Part shown: positions 55,475 to 64,000 of the stretch, in pieces
How positions within the stretch are numbered: position 1 is the stretch's first letter
How the letters are laid out: every line of letters starts with the position of its first letter
Source: Mytilinidion resinicola
Taxonomy: Eukaryota; Ascomycota; Dothideomycetes; Mytilinidiales; Mytilinidiaceae
Length of the DNA stretch: 64,000 nucleotides
Reading direction: 5' to 3'
NCBI RefSeq assembly: GCF_010093595.1
Contig: NW_022985438.1
Location: 1,202,785 to 1,266,784, forward strand
Program-made: the position numbers and the translations under genes
Notes under the pieces: generated by a model
What the model was told of the DNA's origin: nothing
Databases searched by the model: none
The model's input: only the letters and a program-made list of their open reading frames with translations

Positions 55475-58400
55475 ATGTCATCTCCTTCGCCGTCCAGGAG
55501 ATCTGTCGATAGCTTCGAATCCCTCCAGTCTCCGAGCTCGCAACGCAATCAGTACCCTTTCCCTCAACATGATAGACCAAATTCCACGGGTCGATACAAC
55601 CCAAGCCGTGGGCGCCGGGGGTCGACGGCGAGCTCTATACACTCGATTCACTCCCTGAGCTCAGTCGGTGGCGCCCTGGACACATCATCGCAAAGCAGGA
55701 TGGGCTCGGTGAAAGAGGTCGGACAAAACGGTATGCGCTGGGAGCTGTTCATGGGCCCGTGGCCAGATAGCTAATCCGAGATGCGCAGCAATCTCGACCC
55801 TTCTACAACCACCGATTGTTCGCACGGGGATGCTGCCGCATACCGCAGCTTCTGGCGCCTCAGGGCATAAACCCCCTTCTGCAAAGGACATACCTCCCGT
55901 CACCCTTACCAACATACCTCACATCGATTCTACCGCGTTCAACTCGTATTTGTCTCAAGTAGGCTCGCTATACGACGCTTTTCAGAGGGCAAAGGCAGAA
56001 ACAGATGGCGGCTCGTCCCAGATATTTAAGAGGGATTCGGATAAGAAAGAGGAGTTTGATGAGATAGTGGAGAAAGGGTTACAACGGGACCATGCAGTCA
56101 CTCCACCACTTACCAGGCCTTCCATAGCCGCTTTGTCTCCTGGGGCGTCACCACAGCCAAGGCGACGTTCAAGCGGAGGCGTTTCTAGGCGAAATCTCAA
56201 CGCCGTGACACCGTTATCAACAATACCGAACGTCTATTTCGATGACAATTTCCATCTTGAGAACCCACGCACATTTGACATTGTCAGCGAGCGGTCCGAG
56301 GTCATTCGACAGCCACAAACTAGAAGTGATACGGACTCAAATGGTGCGAATGGCAGATTGGAGAGTCCACAGCCTCCTGGCAGGAAAGCTCTGGCAAGCA
56401 ATGCTATTCTACAGGAAAAACTCTCGTGGTATATGGACACTGTTGAGGTTCATCTTATCTCCTCTATTTCCACTGCGTCTACTTCCTTCTTTGCTGCTCT
56501 CGGCTCCCTCCGAGAGTTGCAATCCGAGGCTGCAGAGTCCGTTTCGAAGATCAAGTCTCTGAGAGAGGATCTGAGCAACTTAGATCGCCAGATGGCCGTT
56601 GGAGGTCTGAAAATCATTGATATGAAGCGACGGCGAGAAAATCTTAGAAAACTCACAGACGCAACGGACCAGCTGCAGAGCGTCATGCAAGGCTTTTCCC
56701 ATTGCGAGGAGCTGATTGACAGAGGCGAACTTGAGACCGCTATAACCCGGATAGACGCCCTGGAAAAGCTTATAGCAGGAGATTTAAACATCACAGATCC
56801 ATCTACAGTATTATGGCTCCAGCCACATCTACCAAGTAGGCTCGTAGATCTACGTAGTCTCAAGGCCTTCGATGGGCTAGCAGAAGGCATACAACAACTA
56901 AGATCTCGCATCGGTAAAGGATTCGAAGCCAGGTTTTTGGAGACCCTGCTAGTTGACCTACGTCAACATGTTCAAAGCGTGCCACAAAAGGACACTCTCC
57001 AACGCTGGGCATCTGCTTCCCAAAGATCTCGAGGCAACCACAACAGAATGCAGTCTATATTACCAGCATACATGAAAACGAATGAGACATTCCGTTCAGA
57101 TTTGCGGGCAAATCTGATAGGTCTCAGCGCGTCTAATTACACTACCAAAGCAGCGGCAGCTTTCAGAGATGCCATTGTCAGGGAAATGAAAGTCCTTATT
57201 CGACACCACCTCCCGAGCGCGTCAGATGATGACGCGGAATCTGTCACATCAGTATCGACCCGGAGCAGTCGCTTGCACAGCCAGCAAGATAAATCGTCTA
57301 TTCTTTCTCGAAACCTCCGGGCTCTTGATTCCGCCGATGCCGAAGAGCTTTTTGTCAAAATCTATTCGGATGTTGGGGAGGCATTGCGCCGACTCAGTAT
57401 TCAAGTAAAAGTGCTGCTCGACGTCACAAGCGGTGTCGGAACGCCTCCGCCGTCCGCAGGTGGTACTCGCTCGCCTCCTAGAAGCCCTAATCTGGGAAGC
57501 ATTGATGGATACATGAACGCGCGGGGTCCGATCTTAGAGTCCAGCGATCTTCAGGAAGAGTTAATGCAAGCCCTGGACATGTCCAGTCTCTTGGGTCAAG
57601 CTGTCGATGCGGCTCAGACTCAGATCACAAAAATATTGAGAGTGAGATCGGAAGGAACTACTCATCTGGAGCTCCCTAGATTCCTGCGGTACTTCAGTCT
57701 AAACAGGTTGTTTGCGGACGAGTGTGAGGCCGTATCGGGCCGGTCGGGTGCAGCATTGAAAGGTGTTGTCAATGATCACATCGGCCAGTTTGTGTCTCTG
57801 ATGGGAGAAACTGAAAAACAGCGACTCAACCAAGTCATGGACTCAGATCGATGGAAAGCAAAGGATTTCGGAGATTCAAACAACGACGTCTTGTTGCGAA
57901 TATTGCAAGGAATGACTAGTGATCCCGTAATCTGGTCAAAGAGTTCAATGATTTGGGAAGACATCGATCTTGCAATGAACGGCACAGCGACCCTGGACAC
58001 CAATGGAAACTCCAAGGAGAAATCGCAAGGTCCAAGCCACGCAATAGTAGACGAAGAAAGATACGTGGTCAGCGCATCGGCGGTCGCGGCTCTGAAAGGT
58101 GTCGATAGGTTCGAGAATCTCATCGCCGCGATACCCAGTATGACCGCGGAAGTCTCGGTGTTGATTTGCGATTATCTCAAATTGTTCAACTCTCGACTAT
58201 GCCAACAGATCCTTGGAGCTGGAGCAATACACAGCGCAGGACTAGAGAATATCAACACTCGACATCTTGCAACTGCTTCCCAAGCTTTGAGCTTCATGAT
58301 CGCGATTCTGCCATACGTTAGAGAATTCGCACGGCGACATTCACCCAGTTCTCGGGCTTCAATTGCTGAGTTTGACAACGTCAAAAGACTGCTGCAAGAT

Positions 58401-58965
58401 CAGCAGGTCAGCATCCACGATAAGCTTATCGATATAATGAGCAACAGGGCTGCCGTTCATGTAAAGAATTTGAAGAAAATAATTTGGGATGAGGATACTG
58501 CACGACAAGTCAGCCCCAACATGGAAACTTTGACGAAAGACACCCTTACGCTTCACAAAGTCATCAGCAGGATCTTGTCGGATACGTCGGTTCGCATGAT
58601 CATGTTGCCGGTGTTTGTTAGCTACCGGGAGCAAGTTGGCAAGGCATTTTCCGATGCAGTGGTCAAGACGGCGGCCGGTAAATCGAGGTATGAACTGTTC
58701 CCATCGCTTCGTTCATTTGACTCAATTATGTCCTCCTGCTAACTTAGGTTATTGCAGGCTCCTCCGCGACGCCCAACTGTTTGACTCGATGCTCGGTCAA
58801 ATCGACGGGGCCGGAGACACAGGGCCCTACCTTATCCGCTTGGTCAATGAGAAGACGACAGAAACTCCTACCCCACCACCGGTCCCTTCTCATGCTGGTG
58901 ATAGTGGTGGCAGGTCCTCACCGGAGAAGCCGGCCGTGACGAACGGAACTGAAGCTGCTTCATGA
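55475..58965 (+). CDS. VPS54: GARP complex subunit Vps54
   Basis: Three exons (55,475-55,730; 55,789-58,687; 58,758-58,965) give 1,120 residues. A Ser/Pro-rich disordered head is followed by the Vps54 N-terminal coiled-coil region (~290-410: LQEKLSWYMDTVEVHLI, FFAALGSLRELQSEAAESV, coil with KIIDMKRRRENL). WLQPHLPSRLVDLRSLKAF comes next, then the Vps54-specific C-terminal domain (LKGVVNDHIGQFVSLMGETEK) and a helical bundle tail. Vps54 is part of the Golgi-associated retrograde protein complex, which tethers endosome-derived vesicles at the trans-Golgi. Both introns (58 and 70 bp) restore conserved frame, the second joining AAGKS to RLLRDAQLF. Confidence 0.9.
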
Positions 58966-59563
58966 TGAGTGGAGTAGCTTCCTGTAGTACAGTAATAAGA
59001 TCACAAGATCTGCACTTTCGACTCTTGAAAAAAGCTGAGATTGTGATGTTTTCTAACCGCGGACTGCACATGGTAAAGAATACTGAAGGCTACAAAGCCG
59101 AAATGCTTTCCGTGACCTCGACAGAGGTGGATGGCGTGTAGCTAACTACCAGCTTAACAGTATGACATACGATACTCATTTTTCATACAGGAGCTATTCA
59201 TAATGTTTCAAACACTGGAAATGCTCGGCCTTCTTGATCCTCTCACTGTCATCATTCGCCAATTTCTTTGGTCTGCTTTCACCACTCATTCGCCATCTTG
59301 TTTTACAAAGCTCATTCTCCATATTCGCTGCCAGACCATCACAATGTTCATTGTCTCAATTGCGTTGGCCATGTTCACTTATCAATGTTCAGCATTGCAC
59401 AATGACGTCTCGAATCGAACATATAACAAGCTAATCTTGCCCGTCAGGACGCTTCTTTTCCATAATACACACAGCCTCCCCAATTCGAAAGTCCGGTCAC
59501 ACCCTTCCACGCACAGTCATTCATACACCACTCGGCAGTCACATACTTCTCAGTATCCACACC
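58966..59563. other. Intergenic, nothing recognised
   Basis: 3' end of VPS54 and promoter of the next gene. The frame upstream of the chosen ATG encodes only low-complexity His/Thr/Ser-rich sequence in another register. Confidence 0.4.
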
Positions 59564-61123
59564 ATGCGGCCCAGTGTAGCAAACCGCAGCAGCACAACCA
59601 ACACACCTGGCATGTCTCTACCCTGGTGGTGGCTTACCTGGCAGTATTATGAGGATACGATCATAATCCGCAATCCAACCGGCGAGCTTCGTTGGGAAGA
59701 TGGCGAATGGCATCATAGCGACTATCCACCTCATGATCTTGGTCGCCACTATTTCCCTTATGAGCGGCCAGGTCCAGCTCCTTCGGCCGAGAATGTTCAG
59801 ATCGGAGGATTCGGGTCGTGGCCTGAGGATCCCCGTCCGGTTCAAAACCATCTGAGAAGGATCATGTCTGAGTTACCCCCTTTGGCAGCCGAATGCCAGC
59901 GAATTAGTTTTGCTCGCTGGCCTCGAACCGCCAATCTCTCTGACCCGAAAGGCCCGATACAAAAAGAGCAGGTTGATCGCTTTCGCGGCGGGATGTTGCC
60001 ACCAGAAGCTTGCGACTTGGAGGCACAAGCTAGCCTTGGAGGCAGGCTTGGTAAGGGGTTGACGTTCTCTGTGGCGAGATCTCCGAATGACTTCACAAAC
60101 GTGTATCTCCTAGCGCAATCAGTCTTCAGCAATATTTTTGGTCACCCGACTTGGTTCGTCCATGGATACTCTCATATGAGGCCCACGATGCCTACTGCGT
60201 CTGATTTCAGCGACCTGGGTCGGCTGCGTAGGCGGAACGCAGAAACACCGCCAAGCTCACTTTCACCTATAAGTCCCTCAGCGCATTCCGTCCTCTCAGG
60301 ATTACCAGGACGCTTCATTAATTCGATAGGGCGTGATGCTGAAATTAGGCCCTCTCGTCCGCGGAATATGATCCCTTCTCCTCTTCGGAGCGCATACGAA
60401 CAATACACATCAAGGCGTTTGCCCCACGCTACTTTTGCGCCTAGACGGACGTTTGAAGCACGCGAGCGACCTGGAGCTCCCGACCGGGATGATGAGCCTT
60501 CTTCCTATGAGAAGATACCCCAAATTCCCAAAATGAGCTGGAAGTCAACTCGGATGCTCCAATTGGGATTCCGCCGACTTCGATCCGACGATTTGGAGCC
60601 AATCACATTCGAAAAGCGGACGCTTGATATCAACAGCAAGCTCAACCAGAGGAACGTACTCGCAGAAGGACTCCAGCAACTCGCATCTACGCCCACCAAT
60701 TCCACAGTAGATGTCCGGGGCTTGCGTCGTGTTCGGGGAGTCTTCAATCTTAGGGACGGTCGGATCCCCGCCATTTCAGGAGAATCTACGCCCTCCATCT
60801 GGAGCGGATTTTCCAATTCTGGAGATAGCGTTGCTTCCAACTATGGGTCCAGCGCTCGCTCCAGCCTCAGCTCCAACAACGATGCGAACGATCAGCGTCG
60901 ACTGCACGAGCATTTTGATGAGAATGGCCTTGACTTTTTCGTGGATCGGTGGCAACCTCGCTCACCTTTACCGTCTCCAAGCGTACCCGATGAAGAGCCT
61001 GATCTCGAAGCTGGAATAAATGTGGATCTAGAAGCACAAGCGATTCGCGAGAAGAAGCCATTTCATAAGAAAGTCATAGGAGCAATGAAGAAGACCGCCA
61101 AGACACTTTTTAGAAAGACCTAA
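59564..61123 (+). CDS. Protein of unknown function (519 aa), basic C-terminus
   Basis: Intronless frame. An N-terminal W-rich patch (SLPWWWLTWQYYED) is followed by a compact, likely folded segment to ~residue 190 (LTFSVARSPNDFTNVYLLAQSVF). A long Ser/Pro/Arg disordered region follows (200-460), and the acidic-then-basic tail ends KKVIGAMKKTAKTLFRKT, an amphipathic helix that could bind membranes or nucleic acid. No signal peptide, enzyme motif or named domain was recognised. The length and absence of stops support a real gene. It is probably lineage-restricted. Confidence 0.7.
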   Translation: MRPSVANRSSTTNTPGMSLPWWWLTWQYYEDTIIIRNPTGELRWEDGEWHHSDYPPHDLGRHYFPYERPGPAPSAENVQIGGFGSWPEDPRPVQNHLRRIMSELPPLAAECQRISFARWPRTANLSDPKGPIQKEQVDRFRGGMLPPEACDLEAQASLGGRLGKGLTFSVARSPNDFTNVYLLAQSVFSNIFGHPTWFVHGYSHMRPTMPTASDFSDLGRLRRRNAETPPSSLSPISPSAHSVLSGLPGRFINSIGRDAEIRPSRPRNMIPSPLRSAYEQYTSRRLPHATFAPRRTFEARERPGAPDRDDEPSSYEKIPQIPKMSWKSTRMLQLGFRRLRSDDLEPITFEKRTLDINSKLNQRNVLAEGLQQLASTPTNSTVDVRGLRRVRGVFNLRDGRIPAISGESTPSIWSGFSNSGDSVASNYGSSARSSLSSNNDANDQRRLHEHFDENGLDFFVDRWQPRSPLPSPSVPDEEPDLEAGINVDLEAQAIREKKPFHKKVIGAMKKTAKTLFRKT

Positions 61124-61798
61124 TGGCGGTTTGTACGCATGCAACTTGAGACTATTGTGTCAAACTGTCTAGGACAGGAGCTTAGAGTTTGGCGATAGTT
61201 GACATATTAGGGCTTTGTTTCGCGGCTCGAACTAAATCGTGAGTGTCTCCGTCACCCTTTAATCTGTGTGTGCCATCAATCAACTATATTCTCCTAAAAG
61301 AGGATCTTGCACAACAGAAACACAACAAAAGGACAGCCCGCCCCCTGAAATATCCGGGAGCATATCTTGTAGGCATGCCCGAGAGCTCTTCCTTCTCGAT
61401 TTAGTACATCAATCTATTCACCCCTACGATATTCATACTTTCTGTATTCCCTCGTGCTTCTGATCAGGTTTCATGTTCACGATGTCCTTGTCAGCACTAT
61501 TCGCAACATGCATATGATCTTTTAGATGCCTACATTCATTTCATAGTGTCTATACGCTTTCACAAGGCAAATAACCCCCTTTTGCACATTCACTGTCACT
61601 GTCATTACTCTCCATGCGTGAATGCCCAATTTGAACGCCTAGAGCACCCTCTGAGTACTCACGTGAAATCTTCTCAGAACAATTACAACACATCACTCCC
61701 GCGCTCACCACCCACACACGCATCTTACAAACCCGTCCACCACAACACCCATCGCGCCGCCCACATAATACTCAGTCAACTAGCACCACCACCACAAC
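61124..61798. other. Intergenic / promoter of first SRR1-like gene
   Basis: No supported gene. The ~100 bp before the ATG are CA/CT-rich, as in many fungal leaders. Confidence 0.4.
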
Positions 61799-62593
61799 AT
61801 GGCACCCCAAAACCGTGATCGCCTCGTTTCAGTCAACGCTATGGTCTCAGAACTACGCACGTACATGGCGAGCTGGCGTACCTCGGCCTTCGCCAAGCAA
61901 CTTCGAGCACTACTTTTATCCCGCTCAGAGAAGTGGGCCATTGATCGAGCGGTCGTAATCGGTCTCGGTTGCACGATTCCTCGTCAGCTGAACGAGGAGA
62001 CCGATGAGGAGTACTGCTTGTTCCGCCGGCACATTCTTTGCCAGTGCATGATGTTCCAGGAAATCGCCAATATTTTCTCTTCTGAACAAGGGGACCGCAG
62101 CATTGAGATGTTTGCCTCTGATCCAGACATCGATCGGCTCGACGAAGAACTGCTTGAGCGTCTAGGAATCACCGTTGTCGACAAGTGGGAAGAGCTCGTA
62201 ACAACGAAGACGTTCGTCTATAGCCCTTTCGCCCCCTGGCCCGTTGGCCTCCGAGCCATTCGTCGCTCACCGGAGCTATATCTCGGCGTCGACTGGACCG
62301 TGGTTATAGAGCTCCATGATCCACGTGATCCGAGCAAAAGGAAAGAGGGGCGTTGGGGCATGACCATGGAGCAGTACGCCGTCTGCGAGACCTTTCTAAA
62401 AGGACGTGTGGAGAGCATATTTCCGGGACTCGAGAACTTTCCGGAATATGCGGCAATGGACTGGGAGAGAATGTTGGAAAGCCACGCTGAACTAATCGGT
62501 GTGACGTATACGGCATTATTGGGGCCGTTCCGCCTCTACTGGCCGAAGCCAGCACTGCCTCCGGTAGAAGGCGAGGGAAAGCGCTTTGGTTAG
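61799..62593 (+). CDS. SRR1-like domain protein, tandem copy 1
   Basis: 264 residues, no intron. The motif order W-x-IDRAVVIGLG, then a Q/M-rich helix (CQCMMFQEIANIF), IEMFASDPDIDRLDEELLERLGI, and TKTFVYSPFAPWP matches the SRR1-like fold. That is a small Rossmann-like domain first known from the plant SRR1 light/clock protein and common in fungi with unknown function. A C-terminal extension (FPGLENFPE..LLGPFRLYWPKP) is shared with the neighbouring paralog. The two genes are in the same orientation, ~325 bp apart, implying tandem duplication. Probably soluble; the partner is unknown. Confidence 0.82.
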   Translation: MAPQNRDRLVSVNAMVSELRTYMASWRTSAFAKQLRALLLSRSEKWAIDRAVVIGLGCTIPRQLNEETDEEYCLFRRHILCQCMMFQEIANIFSSEQGDRSIEMFASDPDIDRLDEELLERLGITVVDKWEELVTTKTFVYSPFAPWPVGLRAIRRSPELYLGVDWTVVIELHDPRDPSKRKEGRWGMTMEQYAVCETFLKGRVESIFPGLENFPEYAAMDWERMLESHAELIGVTYTALLGPFRLYWPKPALPPVEGEGKRFG

Positions 62594-62918
62594 GCTGCTT
62601 AGGTTAGTTAGAGGTAATGATCTTTTCTTTCCTTCGACTTCTTCACAGGTAAACGCCATGGCGTCATGCTCAGCTCCGCGACCTCTCTAACATATCGTAA
62701 CAATGCTATTCACAACGCCTTCAACAATGTTCCTTATAATTTACTCTTATTGCCATCATTCACTAACAGTGAATACTCATTCTCTACCATATAAAGCGCC
62801 CCTTGATGTTAAGTCTCCACGGAACACTCAGACTCAGAACAGCCCACCCCCTTCTTAGACCACCACAATTTCAACATTTAAGAACACACCCCACCACTTA
62901 AAGAACAAACACTACAGC
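62594..62918. other. Spacer between tandem SRR1-like genes
   Basis: Contains the terminator of copy 1 and the promoter of copy 2. TATAAA at 62,790-62,795 lies ~125 bp before the second ATG. Confidence 0.5.
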
Positions 62919-63686
62919 ATGGATGAACTCATCGCACCTGAGGAATGCACAAGCATCATTCATCTGCCCGCTCTTCTCGAAGATCTCTCCGCTTTCAAGG
63001 AAGAATGGCTCGCGTCTCCGTTCTCCACTCGGCTCAGCTCGCTCCTGCTTGCCCGCTCAGAAGGGTGGGGCGTCGACCGAGCAGTCCTCATCGGCCTGGG
63101 GAACATGACTCCTGATGCTCGCGAGTGCGACGAGGACGAGGACGAATATAGGCTGCGGCACAAGGGGCGGCTTATTCAACTGATGATCTTCATTGAGATT
63201 GTTAACATCCTCTCTACCGCACAGAGTGCCCGCCCTATAGAGATGTACGCCTCCGATCCTACTTTCCAGCACATAGACGAGGCATTGCTAGGAAAGTTGA
63301 ACATCAAAATATTCAAGAAGGGAGAAGAGCTCGTCACGTCATCGACGTTTGTTTATAGCCCCTTTGCACCCTGGCCGGCTGGTGTCGACGCTATCCGTCA
63401 TTCTCCAGAGTTGTATCTCGGTGTTAGCTGGAAGGGGACCACGGAGCTCTACAGTTTACAGTCGAGTTATGGATTTGAGATGACCGACGAGCAGTTTGCT
63501 ATCATGGAGAACTTCTTGCAGACTCGCTTGATGTACAGCTTCCCAGGACTGGAGAGCTTTCCGGACTCGCAGTTCGAAAAATGCGATCCTGAGCTGGTGG
63601 AGTTGGCTTTGGAGGGTTTTTGGGGAGCTTTCCGATTCTATTGGCCCAAGCCAGTGCTCCCCGCACGACGGAAGACTAGACGTTGA
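62919..63686 (+). CDS. SRR1-like domain protein, tandem copy 2
   Basis: 255 residues, no intron, collinear with copy 1 over the whole length. Shared blocks are VDRAVLIGLGN, LMIFIEIVNIL, IEMYASDPTFQHIDEALLGKLNI, TFVYSPFAPWPAG, the SPELYLGV strand and FWGAFRFYWPKPVLP. Loops and the acidic insert (DEDEDE) differ, so the duplication is not recent. Both copies keep the GLG turn and the DP motif, suggesting both are functional. The role is unknown beyond family membership. Confidence 0.82.
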   Translation: MDELIAPEECTSIIHLPALLEDLSAFKEEWLASPFSTRLSSLLLARSEGWGVDRAVLIGLGNMTPDARECDEDEDEYRLRHKGRLIQLMIFIEIVNILSTAQSARPIEMYASDPTFQHIDEALLGKLNIKIFKKGEELVTSSTFVYSPFAPWPAGVDAIRHSPELYLGVSWKGTTELYSLQSSYGFEMTDEQFAIMENFLQTRLMYSFPGLESFPDSQFEKCDPELVELALEGFWGAFRFYWPKPVLPARRKTRR

Positions 63687-64000
63687 GATCGGGAACAATA
63701 GAGTGACGTAGAATGAATGGAACGCACCCCATACTATAACCTTTCTATTTCTGAATCTATGAAGCAACTTGTGATGACTGACATCATAACCCAAGTATTA
63801 AAGCCACCAGGGCAGTATTCCAATACGACGTGAGATTGAATGACATGGAACCGAAGCGATATCTCCAGAAACACAAAGCGTCCGTCTCCATTTTTCGCAG
63901 GCTCAAATGATCGTTAGAGACTCTTCTTCCGCACCTTTAAAGAACTCTACGCTCGCATCCCAGTAGCAGCCAACTCGCTCGTACCTACCCTCCCCACCTA
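63687..64000. other. 3' flank at window end
   Basis: No gene start recognised before the window ends. Confidence 0.4.

Overview
This window comes from a filamentous ascomycete (Pezizomycotina), most likely a dothideomycete. The genes are split by short GT..AG introns of about 42-130 bp, often with a CTAAC-like branch site. The families are typical of that group: Zn2Cys6 regulator, PTH11-type rhodopsin-domain protein, DUF6536-like membrane protein, GH92 mannosidase, dipeptidyl-peptidase V, POT peptide transporter and SRR1-like proteins. An AT-rich block shows the C-to-T decay expected of repeat-induced point mutation (RIP). The genus-level placement is inference only.

Layout. 1-31 kb holds ordinary, sparsely spaced genes: a truncated membrane-protein 3' end; a 605-aa protein with three internal repeats; an F-box-like protein; a multi-pass membrane protein; a large basic, probably nuclear protein; a broken rhodopsin-domain gene; a hairpin MITE; a PPxY single-pass membrane protein; a cupin; a Cys-rich protein; a Zn2Cys6 factor; a DUF6536-like membrane protein; an aldo-keto reductase; and a small SET-domain gene. 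31.5-42.6 kb is a composite repeat insertion, mostly RIP-decayed. It separates the two halves of a second SET-domain gene that lies head-to-head with the intact paralog. Nested inside it are an LTR-like fragment, a 7.55-kb element bounded by 52-bp inverted repeats and carrying a decayed NB-ARC/TPR/subtilisin-like reading direction, and a pogo/Fot1-type transposase relic. 44-55 kb is a secreted-degradation and uptake group: DPP-V peptidase and PTR2 peptide transporter converge, followed by a GH92 alpha-mannosidase. 55-64 kb holds the GARP-complex subunit VPS54, a lineage protein of unknown role, and two tandem SRR1-like paralogs.

Functional reading. The DPP-V/PTR2 pair can be read as extracellular release of dipeptides followed by their import, with GH92 trimming mannose from glycoproteins. 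The most unusual part is the 11-kb block. It combines a gene split by an insertion with a TIR-bounded element whose cargo looks like an NLR-type receptor arrangement plus a serine protease, two of whose three catalytic codons (His and Ser) appear changed by RIP-type transitions. All exon boundaries were derived by eye from splice signals and frame continuity, so individual borders may be off even where the gene call is secure.
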